Source of the DNA: Dermanyssus gallinae
Lineage: Eukaryota; Arthropoda; Arachnida; Mesostigmata; Dermanyssidae
Direction: 5' to 3'
NCBI GenBank assembly: GCA_003439945.1
Contig: QVRM01003971.1
Location: 319,501-383,500 of the forward strand
Length of the DNA stretch: 64,000 bases
Below, in pieces: positions 1-11,940 of the stretch (positions are counted from its first letter, which is position 1; each line of letters opens with the position of its first letter). The position numbers were made by a program, and so were the translations under genes. Below the pieces are notes generated by a model that searched no databases, was not told the DNA's origin, and was given only the letters and a program-made list of their open reading frames with translations.

Positions 1-891
1 AACAAAACCATAACGTATCCTAAGAGTCCCCTAGTACAAGCCCGGCTCTTGCTCAATTTCGAAAATATGTCACGGAAACGCGGAGAAAAAGAAAAATGTT
101 GCAGTTCTATGTATTTATGTAGAGAAAACTTTCAATTACCTTTACAAAGTATGCTAATTGACATTCTGCAAAAGCATATTTTTGACATCACGTCGATAAT
201 CTTTTTCAATCAGTATTTGAATAGGACGCAACTGACAAGAAATAGAGAACATATTGCCCAAGAATTATCAACTACTCCTGGCCAGATAGATTGGTAGAAT
301 TATAAAATTTTGAAATTTTGCTAATTATGGAAATTTTAAGCTCAATGCTGAATTATTGAATTTAAATAAATTTGCCGCCCGGCGGAGACGATCCTATAAA
401 AAAAATATTGAACCAATGAGCCAAAAAAAAAGCAATTATGATAGCAAAAATGTCACAGGCGAAATCACGTCTGTTTCGGTGAGTTTAACGTTTTAATAGT
501 TTATATATATATTGGCTATGGGAGATGTGCTTACAGAATTTTTTTTGAAAGCATGAAGTTACCTCGTGGAAAGAAGCTGTCAGGTTATTAGGTCAATATG
601 TCAGCAGGAAACAAATTTAAGACAAAAAGTTTTCCAAGAGCCGTTTCAGTCCAAGAGCCTTAGTCCCTCACGGCCTTTTGGACCGAAGCCTGTTTTTTTA
701 TTTAGAAAGTTAGAAAAGTTCGCAACACTGATTCGAAGAAATATACCCAAAAAAATTATTTAAAGGGATGGTTCTGAAACCTCTGAAACACTGCTGCCGT
801 AGATGAGACTCGACTACGATATTTTAAGCCATGCTGACAATCTTCCTAGGAAGGCCGCGATGGCACAGAGACACACACTCTAGGGTGTGAT

Positions 892-919
<28 letters not shown>
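1..919. other. AT-rich non-coding stretch
   Basis: No recognisable gene is seen. The short open frames here (for example 49-297 and 566-763) have AT-rich, low-information translations and match no family I know. The stretch ends in a TA microsatellite (about 890-919) that forms the left flank of the Tc1-like element. Confidence 0.5.
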
Positions 920-922
<3 letters not shown>

Positions 923-1185
923 TCACTGAAAAAAATATAGGGCCACCCATGTTTGCCACATTTCACGCATTTATTATAACCGATTGTGTAAAGATCATAA
1001 TGATACATGCTCACAGAGTAACAGCGGATACTTTTATCGACATTTGGAGTATCGGGTTACCTTAAAACACGAGATTTCGACATTTGGCACAGTTACGCTG
1101 CGAAAAAAATTATAAAGTCACCACCAAGATGCATGTCTTAGCGAGTGAATTGAGTGAATAACAACGTTTGGGCTCATTTCACGGC
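920..1185 (+). repeat. Left terminal inverted repeat of Tc1-like element
   Basis: About 266 bp that match the reverse complement of the right end almost base for base. The match runs from the CAGTCACTG terminus through 'caccaccaagatgcatg' to 'gggctcatttcacggc' and stops at 1185. Confidence 0.92.
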
Positions 1186-1238
1186 CTCGACGGAAACGAA
1201 AGCAGACCTCCTACCAGAAAATTTTATGTGCTGAAACG

Positions 1239-2233
1239 ATGGGTTTGGGTCGGCGTCTCACGAGTGACGAAAAGACCCAAATCAAGGCTTATAAGGATGT
1301 CGGCCTCTCTAATCGGGAAATTTCCCGTCGATTGGGGCGTTCTCGCCAAGTAGTGAACAACTTCTTGAATTTGGGTGAAAAATACGGACGTAAAAAAAAA
1401 GTCCGCGGCGTCCAAATGCCATTTCGGAACGAAACAAGCGCGCAATTTTGAAGATAGCCTCGAACTCTGCGCTCTCGGCAAAGGCAATTGCGGCGGCGGC
1501 CGGTGTGCAAACGAACGTGCGAAATGTGCAAAACCTCCTCAGGAAGACACTTTGGCTCACGAGAAAAAAACTTAAGAGAAAACTACGATTGACCGCTGAG
1601 CATCAGAAAGCTCGTCTCGACTTTGCCCAGGTTACGATGTCATGGACCACTGAATGGCACCGAGTGCTCTTTTCGGATGAAAAAAAAGTTCAATTGTGAT
1701 GGACCGGATGGATTTAACTATTATTTCCACGATGTGCGCAAGGAAGAACGATTTTTGTCAAAACGGCACTCAGGTGGCGGTTCGGTGATGATCTGGGCCG
1801 CTGTCGGGTATTATACAAGGTCGCCGATTGTGTTTTTAGACGGTTGTGTTAATTCGACGCGCTATAGGGATCTACTAGAAGAGCAATCCGCACATTTTGG
1901 GCTGATGGGAGGACCCGACTTTGTTTTTCAACATGATAACGCCCGGATTCACACTGCCAGGCTGATCAAAAGCTGGTTCGAACAACGCCACATTGAGGTC
2001 CTACGCTGGCCTGCAGTCTCACCTGATCTTAATATTATCGCGAATGTATGGGGCTGGCTCGCCCGAAAGGTTTACACCGACCAAAAACAATTTTCGAACC
2101 AGGTAGAACTAAAAAAGCAATTGTGAAGGCTTGGGACGAGCTCTCGCAGGACGTCATCCAAAATTTGTTCAACACTATACCAAACCGCATTTTTGAAGTT
2201 ATCCGACGTAATGGGAAGTTCACTAAATATTAA
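1239..2233 (+). pseudogene. Tc1-like transposase, frameshifted and catalytically dead
   Basis: Tc1 transposases are DNA-binding and DDE/D strand-transfer enzymes of about 340 residues. From the ATG at 1239 the N-terminal helix-turn-helix region is readable (DEKTQIKAYKDVGLSNREIS, then RRLGRSRQVVNNFL). Later pieces carry FSDEKK (first Asp), QHDNARIHTA (second Asp) and SPDLN. The frame changes about four times. Three changes fall at A-runs (1392-1400, 1680-1687, 2111-2116) and one near 1447. The C-terminal piece ends RRNGKFTKY at 2233. The third catalytic acid is lost: exactly 34 residues after the second Asp, where DD34E enzymes have Glu (SPDLNPIEN), this copy has Ala (codon GCG at 2040). Homopolymer sequencing error could explain some of the shifts, but not the Glu-to-Ala change. 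Confidence 0.92.
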
Positions 2234-2248
2234 GTATAGTTGTTAGGT

Positions 2249-2799
2249 GCCGTGAAATGAGCCCAAACGTTGTTATTCCACTCAATTCACTCGCTAAGAC
2301 ATGCATCTTGGTGGTGACTTTATAATTGTTTTGCAGCGTAGCTGTGCCAAATGTCGAAATCTCGTGTTTTAAGGTAACCCGATACTCCAAATGTCGATAA
2401 AACTATCCGCTGTTACTCTGTGAGCATGTATCATTATGATCTTTACACAATCGGTTATAATAAATGCGTGAAATTTGTAGCGGCGGTGGCTTAGGCGGCT
2501 AACGCACCGTTCGAAACGGGGCGTTGCCATGGCAACCACGGTTAGCAAAACATCGCTAGTTCGAGCCCTGGCCGTGCTGGTAGAATTTGTTGGACGTGGT
2601 TGTCATTGCCTTGCTGCTACATACCTCTGCTGGAGAAAGCCTATATAATTCCAGTACGAGAACGCGATGACGATAGATGCATTTAGACGCTATCGTGCCA
2701 CAGGCAACTTAGCCCATTACGAGCGTCTAAAATGTAGTTGTCAGAGCGTAAAAAAAAAAGTGGCAAACATGGGTGGCCCTATATTTTTTTCAGTGACTG
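2249..2799 (-). repeat. Right terminal inverted repeat, split by a SINE
   Basis: Inverted copy of 920-1185. It starts 'gccgtgaaatgagccc' and runs to the CAGTGACTG terminus. The match breaks after 2474 (gcgtgaaat) and resumes at 2760 (gtggcaaacatgggtgg). The 285 bp in between are foreign to the repeat and are annotated as a SINE. Confidence 0.92.
2475..2759 (+). mobile_element. tRNA-derived SINE nested in the transposon end
   Basis: A 285-bp insertion that splits the right inverted repeat. It opens with tRNA-like sequence: a box A resemblance (tggcttaggcgg, about 2487-2498) and a box B resemblance (agttcgagccct, about 2559-2570). It ends in ten A residues (2750-2759). An internal RNA polymerase III promoter plus an A tail is the hallmark of a SINE copied by LINE machinery. 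The target duplication is short and A-rich, so its exact limits are ambiguous. I see no second full copy of this family in the window. Confidence 0.75.
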
Positions 2800-2811
2800 T
2801 ATATATACACA

Positions 2812-3173
2812 TATACAGGTAGTTCAACAGGTTCTTAAAATGAGCTTTTTAGAATTCGAATTTTGGCGCGCTTTCACCGCTATTGGAAACGGCAACTTTT
2901 CGACTGCTAGCACTCAAAATATTATGGTGATTGTCCGTTGCGATTTCGTTTGATCGTTTTTTTCCGTGCAACGTATCGGTGTGATTTTGAGAAATTGAGA
3001 AAAAATTGTTTCGAGTGGTTTTCAAAGGTTGGAATGCGACCCAAGTGAAAACTGAGTTAGACGAGGTGTACGGCGACTCTGCGCCATGTTTTGCCACTGT
3101 TTCCAACTAGATTAATGAGTTAAAAAGAGTTCGCCCACTAGAAGGAACATGCTTCGTATTAGGCACGAAATAG
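2812..3173 (+). pseudogene. Mariner transposase N-terminal relic
   Basis: Downstream of a possible terminal repeat (from about 2815, 'caggtagttcaacaggttc'), one frame from 2991 to 3173 reads FRVVFKGWNATQVKTELDEV, then YGDSAPCFATVSN, a stop, and INELKR. This is the helix-turn-helix start of mariner transposases, which commonly read '..VYGDSAPS..TV..W..EFKRGR'. The invariant Trp is a TAG stop here. The catalytic domain and the right terminal repeat were not found, so this is a left-end fragment. It lies immediately beside the Tc1-like element in the same TA-rich DNA. Confidence 0.72.
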
Positions 3174-4577
3174 GAGCCTAAGCATGACGTTGCAGAATCG
3201 TAAAGAAAGATGTGGCCATCGGTGGCTATTTTAACTGTGTTCCGACTAAAGACAGCTCTAGACAGATGGGTTTTAAAACAGAATTATGGGCCTGGAGCAA
3301 GCATCCAATATAATTGCATTGAACGCAGCACATTTCAGCTGGAACGGCTGTAGCGCCGTTAATAAAGTTTTATCATCAATCTCACAGGCTATCGTAGATA
3401 ATGTTAACCTTTCTATAGCGCCATCAGCTCAACTGTTCCGTTGATGCTACGGTGCAATCAAACAGCTGTAAGACCTGCACGCAAACGCGACTGTCGTAAA
3501 GTACAATAAAGTGGTCTACGCATTGTTATGACGCAAGGCAAATTCAAATACGAGCTTGCAATTGCACAAATCGTGGTTTGTCAAGAAAACGTTGAGACAT
3601 GAAACGAACCGCTTAGACTTAAAGAAAGCCCAAACCTTTGCCGCAGTTATACAACCTGCAGAAATGAAGAGACTATGTAGACATGTGGAAAAAGATAGAC
3701 AGCGTTTTTAAAAGTGCCGACAAATAAAGTCCATCACAGCAAGCGTACAAAAGAATTATGGTTTCTATTTCTAAGTAAGTCGGTGGTTTTTAACTTCTTT
3801 TGAAATGGCAAAGATTGGGTGGCTCACATCATACACTTTACGGCAAAAGATACGGTACTGCCAAACAGAGACCCTGTTGAGGGGTAAAATAAGGGGCCCG
3901 GGCCCTCGGACAACAACGACGTCAACAACAACATACATTACACAGGTGGCTTTATCCGTAACCGCCTCCTGGTTGAGTTGAGAAATTGACTTTCCTAATT
4001 GGTTGGTTGGCTTGATTTGAAAACTATCGTAGCCACTTTAGCGAACTTCTGACGACGTATTATCGGTGAAGGCAATTATTGGCACGTATAGCGGGCGACT
4101 CTCCAAAATCCGATCTCGGTGCGACGCACACCATCATTCAGCGCGTAGAGTGTACCAACAGTATGAACTCATTGTTGGCTCTGGAGTCCTGGTCTTGGAG
4201 ACAGGCCTGAGGCGGGGGTTCCAACTAGAGTTCTTCCGTAGACTACATTTCAACAGATGTTGAACTAGCGCGCCCTTCGTGCAATAAACATGGACGGACG
4301 GGCCAGTAATGAATCACAATCACCGCTTCGTTTTATAGCATGTTTCGAGAAAGAAAACGCCGACTCACTGCTATCTAGTAGCTTTCGTAAAGCTCTCACA
4401 GGCCCGCTGTACGCTCAAACGTGACCACAGCTCACCGATAGTCAGATATATGTATATCCTCCTATTACCTCTTACTCTATATATATATATATATATATGT
4501 ATATATTAAGGCGAGCACTGACGAGTGTGCAAACGGGTTGTAAATTATTGATAAATCACCACAATAGTATATAATAA

Positions 4578-4615
<38 letters not shown>

Positions 4616-5013
4616 CCTTTTGAGTTCCTTATGTAGGGCGTGCCAGAATCTCATTAGCGTAACGTCGGGTAGTCCTGAGCCTGTTTTCCACCATGAGAAC
4701 TGTGGACTTAAGGGACCTTCGCGAGCTCGATTCTCCAGCCTATGGGTTAGCCGGTGGGCTTTGGTTAGCTGTGGACACATAAAGCATGCCCATTACATGT
4801 CATGATAAGCCTGTGGTGTTTAACATGCATGGTTTGCAATGTTCTAAAACAGCGACTTAACGGTGATTAGCAGTAGCACGACGCAGTCTTGGATGGAAGC
4901 TACCCGTGAGTTAATACCGTTATCAAGGTAGATTGTGTATCAAACAGCGGATAAGTTCATACGTTCAGTTGACGAACTATAGAACTACGTTTATTAGTGT
5001 CAAGCACCTAACA
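3174..5013. other. Intergenic DNA with TA microsatellites
   Basis: No supported gene. TA-repeat tracts lie near 4478-4500 and 4580-4612. Short frames around 4066-4263 and 4556-4805 match nothing I recognise. Degenerate mariner sequence may extend some way past 3173, but I could not follow it. Confidence 0.4.
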
Positions 5014-5170
5014 AAGCAATGATCTTTTCATGGGAGGTTTAGCGAATGCATAAAACATACACATGCGTCGCTGGCAGCTGCCAGTTACCAGTATGGGACT
5101 CACAAATCCACTTAACCCGTACTGCTCCCCTCCCCAAGGCTTGGAATTGCGTGGCATTTCGTCGACAAGA
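5014..5170 (-). repeat. Dispersed repeat X, copy 1 (LINE 3'-end family)
   Basis: Reads, on the minus strand, as a diverged copy of the sequence at 23905-24056 and at 43389-43556. Shared landmarks are the GGGGAGG/CCTCCCC block, a 'gtgagactc..aa.cca.tta..cc' segment and 'catgcg' with 'gcatgatgcacatgcg'-like sequence near the end. In the 23.9-kb copy the family ends in an A tail after 'aacctcccagaac', so these are 5'-truncated 3' ends of a retroelement. Confidence 0.65.
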
Positions 5171-5963
5171 GCGTCGAGAGAGCTGGGTGACGCTCTCTGG
5201 CTCCCCTGTTTCATCTTTCTCACAACCCGTTGTTGGCTTTTTCACTGGACAGTGAAATCGGTTGACTAACTGCTATTTATGTGTTTGATATGAGACACCT
5301 GTAATTAGAACGAAAGTGACTAAGCGGAGTCGCTCATGCGAACGTTTTTTCCAGTAGTAGACTGCAGTATGCTTATTTTGTTAATATACTTATATATTAG
5401 CATTTCGAAAGATGTGGTTATTTTTTGTTTTGTTATCATTGCGTGAATATTGTGAGTACACACTATATACACTTACGAGCTCGTTGAACGTTACATCACG
5501 GCCTAACTAGCCAGGCATTCTAAGAACATTATATTAGTAGCTGATACAGTGTATAGACTTCAAAAGGCTTGCGGTGTTTTCTTGCATGTGTTTTTGGATG
5601 TCTCTAAGGTATGCGATTTGTTGTAGTCATAAATGTATGTCACTATAACAAATTTTGCCCTTATTAGACTGCACTTCAAGTAACGTTAATCTGTAAACGT
5701 TCAGGTTCAGTATCTACATTTTGGTCAAAATATAGAATGCTGCGTGTGCCAGATTTGCTTCCCGTTTGTATCGCAATGTTTACAGGTGCCCAACTGACAG
5801 CCTACCGGCACCTAAATGATATATATATATGATGTGTGCGAACTTAATCTAATTGGACGATAGTTATTACTTAAGGATACAAATACAATATGTATCAGTC
5901 TGGACCTAATTGCATGCATGTTGTTCTTGTGCGTCGCGCCGTGTACACACACCAATATCGCAG
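5171..5963. other. Sequence upstream of the first recognised TAK1 exon
   Basis: AT-rich. I could not identify the exon that should encode the TAK1 N-terminus (about 30-40 residues before the glycine loop), so it is either here and unrecognised or upstream of the window. A pyrimidine-poor acceptor (caccaatatcgcag) ends the stretch. Confidence 0.4.
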
Positions 5964-6225
5964 GGCGGCAGCATCGGCAGTGGTACGTTCGGCGTCGTGC
6001 ACAGAGGCATCTATAGCCGGCGAGACGCCAACGGCCACGTAATCGAGACGACCGATTGCGCGGTCAAAGTCATCTGGAGTAATGAGGAGATTCGTGCTTT
6101 CGTCAACGAAGTCACTCAGCTGTCACGAGTGTCCCATGAAAACATCGTCACGATCTACGGGGCACACATCGGGAAGCCATGCTACCTGGTCATGGAGTAC
6201 GCGGCAGGTGGAAGCCTCTACAACG
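5964..6225 (+). CDS. Tak1: TAK1 exon a: glycine loop to hinge
   Basis: Starts after an acceptor CAG (5961-5963) and ends at a strong donor (gtacgt at 6226), phase 1. Encodes [15 protein letters not shown], the ATP-anchoring Lys (CAVKVI), the helix-C Glu ([11 protein letters not shown]) and the hinge ([14 protein letters not shown]). Between strands beta-2 and beta-3 it carries about ten extra residues (around [13 protein letters not shown]) compared with human TAK1. TA microsatellites follow directly in the intron (6248-6275 and 6376-6405). Confidence 0.93.
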
Positions 6226-6247
6226 GTACGTCTCGCAATCTCCTGGC

Positions 6248-6279
<32 letters not shown>

Positions 6280-6372
6280 CAATTCATGCTCACCTGGTGG
6301 TTTGTGTTGAACCGAGTTCCTCTACAAACGAAACCGCCGCGCATGTTGGCTCCACTCTCCCCCTCCCCTCTC

Positions 6373-6408
<36 letters not shown>

Positions 6409-7416
6409 CAGTTTCGGGTTTATTCACCATGAATTCGTAGCATAGTACAATAGTTCACATATCATTTTGTAGGCAAAAAATAGTCGTTGACGCTTGATTG
6501 TAGTGACGAAGTGTCAATGAACGAGCAGGTGAGTATGTGGTAACGTCCGATATTGCACTCTCCAGAATGTTTACATACGCACTGGTCGATTTTATAACAG
6601 TTTCCGCTCAAGCATATAAGGTGATGGTAACCATGCCTTGTTGTTCGGCATATTATAGATCTGTTTTTTTTGTGATGATCGTTTCCTTTTTATTGCTGCA
6701 AAAAGCAGGACCCTCGATATAGAGACCCATTGCAAATGCCATGTTGCGGTTTTCTCTATATTCTCTGTAGGTTTCTAAGATTTGTGTACTGAACAATATC
6801 TTGTCCAGTACTAAATTTCTACTAGTGTGCGTTCGTGGCATAATTCTAGTGCGAGCGTTGCCGATGCGTTCTTCGGCAAGCCTAACGTGCGCTTTATGAA
6901 ATCAAATTTTATTTTATCTATGTTTTTAACGTCTGAAATTATAAGATAAGAGGCAATTGCGTGCATGCAGTATCTTACTATAAGATTAATTTTTATTCTA
7001 AACAATTTTAGCGCGATGTTTAGTTATATACCAGTAACGTCTCCCACTAGAATGAAAGCCGCGGTGGCCTTGCGACGCATTTTCTCTATATGTCTCCTGA
7101 ATGACAGCCTGGGGGTCACTGCTATTCCTGGGTGGCAAAAGTGATTGACGAGGTCAATATTTACTCCCCCAATCTTAATGCACCGATCATCTGCAGCGTA
7201 CGATCCGCCTCTACTAAATCGTAGTACTTTTGTTTGCTGATTGTCAGTTGATTTTGTTGGCACCAATCTTAGGCTTCCTTTAGATAAAACTGCAGGTCGT
7301 TTCGTGTCTTTGCAAGCACTACCAAGTCATCGGCATAAAACGCATGTATCGCTTTTATGTTTCTGAGGACGTCCGCCAAACCAGCTATATACAGTATAAA
7401 GAGAAAAAATATATTG

Positions 7417-7459
<43 letters not shown>

Positions 7460-10400
7460 CGCACTACTACTAATGTATATGCATATATGTAATATATTGT
7501 CGATGAGTTAAAGTTATGACACGAGGGTCACTTTGTAACATATAATTTGGTTTCCAATACAGACCTTGATGCAGATTCATTGCTCCTCCATTGTTTGACT
7601 CCTTTAAGATTATAATGCACTTCGTACAGCCTCGTGTTATTCACTTCGTTGAACCAAACTCAATCATTAAACGCCGTCGCCGCCGCAAAAATAAAAAAAG
7701 TAGCAGAACTTGCCGGCCCTATATATATATATATTCACTTAATAAATGTGTCGTCCGGAGAAGACGGTTCCATAAAATTAAAAAAACGACACCTTCGGCC
7801 GAGTGCTCCGGTCTTGTGGATTCCATTATTCCAGAGCCCCAGGGTCTCTCCGCTGACGACGCTAAGCGCCCGAATGGGATGACTCTTATCTACGTCAGTC
7901 GGGGCAGGATGCTTCTTCCTTAGTTGTACTCCACAGTTACCGATTAATTGTCACCTCCTATGGTCGGTAGCGGGACGGTCTCCTTAGGTCACGCTGGAAA
8001 TCTACACGACTTGGCGTACATCGTGCTCCTTGCTTTCAATATGGTGAACATTTTTGTCTGACAGCTCGCTCCCAATCACCACCGGAACACTATCAAGCCG
8101 CCATATTTTATCCGCTTACCACTTCCCGGACGCCTAGGGCTTGTTTCTACTTTTTATATCCAGTCACGTCAGCTATTAACACGTTGTTTTTACGCGATAT
8201 TTCTTTACGAGTGCATTTAAAATTGCAGTTGCGTCGTTGCTAAGTGTTGTTGTGTATTTGTTGATATGCATCCAACAATTATATGCCTAACATAGTACAT
8301 GTGTTAATTTGTCACGTGTCTATTTATGTATCGTAAAAACATGGTACATTAGATGAATATGTTCACATATTTGTGTGCCTTTGATGTGCTTGTGTTTTCT
8401 CCAAACTCTTCAAACAGTGCTCCATTGCAAGCCGTATATAGTGCACGTACAGTACAGCCTGGCGCACGCGATGAGCTGGTGTCTGCAATGCATTCGCGGA
8501 ATCGACTATCTCCACAATATGGAGCCGAAGCCCCTCGTGCATCGCGATATTAAACCGCCAAAGTAAGTGCGTTTCGTTCGCGCCCTCATAGATGCACGTG
8601 TTGGAATTGATAGTGTTTTAATTTTGCCTATCGGATTGCATAAAGTGAGTATTAATGAAATCAATAAGTTATTACAGTTTCTATTTTTCTACGTACTAAA
8701 TTAAAAATTCACATATTATGGTGGAGTCTCAATTGTATTCAAACTCAATCAAAAAAAATTTATGCGTAATTTCCGTGGTGGTTTTCATTACAAGTTAGTG
8801 GAAGAGCTTCCGCTAGCTCATTCTAATGTGTCGGAAGAAGGTGTGCCCTGATTTCGCATGCTTATCTGCACTGATTACGCAGTTTTCGGGCTTATTGTAC
8901 CCAAGGAAGCGCTGAACACAGTCGCTAATACAGAGCCTAACGTTTCGAAGGAACGTTAGCTTAAATGTTTTAAAGGAACATGCAAGGCTGCAAGCTCGAA
9001 CGGATTTCGATATGGCTTTGTTTGGATGCGTTGCAAAGAGAATATGCACTTCCTTCCTCAATATATGTGGTGCTCAAGGCGTGGTTGAGATCACTTCACG
9101 GTACAAGCAGGGCGGAGGGCCAGCAAGGTTCGACGAGCGAACCAGTTTCTAAATGGCTTTGCAGAGTGTGCAAAGTGCCAGCAGCTGACTGGAATCCTGG
9201 GATTTTTTTTAAAAATCACTGGTTAGAAGTCCAACAAAGTTCGGATGAGCTCCTTGTTTCACCGGATACGAGAACCCTACTTACCGGACGGCTATGCAGG
9301 GACGAAGAGGGCTATTGCCAATATAGTGGATGAAGCCATTCGGAAACAGTGCTCCACCAGGTATACAATGCACTTTCCTACAGGTTACCACGGGCGTATC
9401 GAGTTCAAGAGAGCACATTTGTCTCGGCAGTCGAAACCTTTGCTGCTGAGCCGACACTTTCCTTCGATGAAGTTGAAAACAAAACGCAGCTGTTGAAGAG
9501 GTTCTCTTCACGCATGTATACATGGCGGTGTATTAAAGTACTTATGCCGGAAAGTGGAAGCGATGATACCTTGCGTAGAAAAAGCTTCTGTTTTTCAAGG
9601 GCGCCGCATGTTGACTGACCAACTGACGATGCTTTTATAGATCGATATCCTCGATAGGCTTTCGCAAAAATGTTCGTGCACTGCACTACAGCTGGAACGG
9701 TGCCTTCATTTTCCACAACTTTCGAGCAAACCTACGATCGCTCGGTTCGCCGAGCAAGGGCGGTTGAGGCAAAAGTTACTGTCCAAATCGGTTTACGGTT
9801 TTACAGGCACTCGAAAGTCTTCCCCTCAATAAGGTATTCGGGTTTGACATGGTAAAAGATGAGGCCCTGAGGAGGGGACTTTTTTGAATCCTTTTGGACA
9901 GCACTGTCCGATGAATGTGCACGAAATGCCCAATGAATGTGCACTCAATGGTGCTACTTTAGCACCATTGAGGCTTTCTGGAGTTAGGCAACTCTCTTAG
10001 TTATCTCGAGGGACAAAAGGATCTATTGCCGCATCATGGCCTGGTATCGCAAACAAGATCACTTCCTACAAACCCCGCACATTTTAGAGAGTACGAGTAT
10101 CATATTTAAATACTTACAAATCTTCGCAGGTCCTACTCAGATGACATTGTTATTTCGAAGCAGGTGGTTTCAGGTCCAGTAAGTCTTGTTCCGACTCTGT
10201 TCTACAGTCTCCAAATTAGGACCACAGGTCAATTTTACATATTTCTGTACCTGAGACTTATCGTCGCATGTAACGGTCGCTGCTTCACTAGACACAATCT
10301 TGCAATGGTGGAGGGCTAGTAGCACATTGGATGATACATAATAACACAACTGCCGATACCAGGCGCTTCGTCGATTTAAATTTGCTTCAGTGGCCGTTTG

Positions 10401-11894
10401 CAGAGTTGACATATTATTGGACTTGACGTGGAGGATCGCGAACAACTAAGCGACACCGGGGCGACCTCATTGTGTGGTTCAATTGCACATACTGCGTAGA
10501 ATGCATATTTGCATTGTGTTGTTAAGGTTATTAATTTTCATACAAAGCTGTTAATCGCTTCCTGCCAAATAGTGAATAAATCGAATAAATTGTTTATTAT
10601 AAGTAGCATAATTTGCCAATAAAGTATTAGGTTAGCAAGGTTGCCTTAGAATAATTAAGTATTTTGTGCTACTGTGCACCTTGGGTTCCGAACACAATGA
10701 AACTAGATGAGTAGTGAGAAAGAGACAATACTTTTTTGTACTGTCTTATGGGAAATGTCTCCTAAGACAGTCTGTATTCGTTAACATTATTTAATGATGC
10801 TTCTCGTGCTTTTGTTGCTAATTGAACAACTAGACTAGATTATTACTTACGATGCGGCGTTGCATAAGCTTTCAGTGTGTTTTATTTTCAGTCTTCTTTT
10901 AGTTGACGGGATGCTGACGTTGAAGATCTGCGACTTCGGCACGGCATGTGACCTCGCTACGAACATGACTAATTGCAAGGGATCTGCGGCTTGGATGGCC
11001 CCCGAGGTCTTTTATGGTCTGTTCGAGTTTTGAAAAAATTACTGTCTCAGTCGATACATTTTGCTTCCTTGCCTATTTGCCCTGCATGCAAGATGCTAGG
11101 AAGTGAGAGGTGCCTAGAGAGAATCTTCCTATAAATATATTACTTAGCGATGGTTGGTTTACAATTTTGCGTATACAGAGAAAGCACATCTTTACATTTA
11201 CCTATTTTTATCACGGTTCTCAAACGTCGAGTCAAGGGAACTGCTCTTTCGCATTGTTGGAGGTGATATAGGTCACACTGTCGCCCGCAGAGTTTGCACA
11301 ACCATAACGAGAAAATTTCATGGAACTTCTCTCAAATGCAGATCTTCATGTGGAAGCCCTGCACAGCAAATCGTGCAATTAGGTGTCTATTCTCATAGTT
11401 GCAACGCTTCCACGAACTACACTGCATTGCCTGGGTTACATAAAAGAGCGGGGAACAATGTATGCCATCTTATCCCCATTTGAGACGGCTTAGCCATTTT
11501 CCAAGTGTATTTTGCTGTTACTTTTTTTTGTTGTATTATGGTTATTGTTGCTGTAGCTGTTTTTCGTATTCTGCGTGTGACTGTGGTTAACGCGGACCTT
11601 CTTTATCTAATCATCCGTTTGGTTATGCACAGGTGTCCACTACACCGAGAAATGCGACATCTTTAGCTGGGGTATCATTCTATGGGAAGTGTTGTCCCGA
11701 AAAAAGCCCTACGAGCAAATGAACACAGCCTATCAAATTATGTGGGCCATTAAAGAGAACATCCGCCCGCCGATGATTCACGACGCCCCCTGGGTAAGTC
11801 ACGTTTTAGTTCCCACTCATCCAGCTAAGCACGCGAAGCGATCTTGATCTGAGGCAGTTTGCGTGTTACAAGCTTGCCTGCACTCTGTATGAGT

Positions 11895-11940
<46 letters not shown>

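Larger units (their letters stand above)
920..2799 (+). mobile_element. Tc1-like DNA transposon (defective), TA target duplication
   Basis: A complete but inactive Tc1/mariner-superfamily element. The left end starts CAGTCACTGAAAAAAATATA and the right end finishes with its reverse complement, flanked by TA at 918-919 and at 2800-2801. This is the TA duplication expected of the superfamily. The terminal inverted repeats are long: 920-1185 on the left and, after removing a nested SINE, 2249-2799 on the right. Between them lies a broken transposase (1239-2233). The element sits in a TA microsatellite, which continues on both sides. It must move, if at all, using transposase supplied by another copy. 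Confidence 0.93.

Noticed and set aside
5910..6440. 176-codon continuous frame as a single exon
   Set aside because: Only 5964-6225 is kinase. The rest is intron read through TA repeats (Tyr-Ile runs), and a strong donor sits at 6226.
8980..10445. Group of medium frames in a TAK1 intron
   Set aside because: No recognisable domain, motif or splice context. Noted as possible unidentified transposon but not called as genes.
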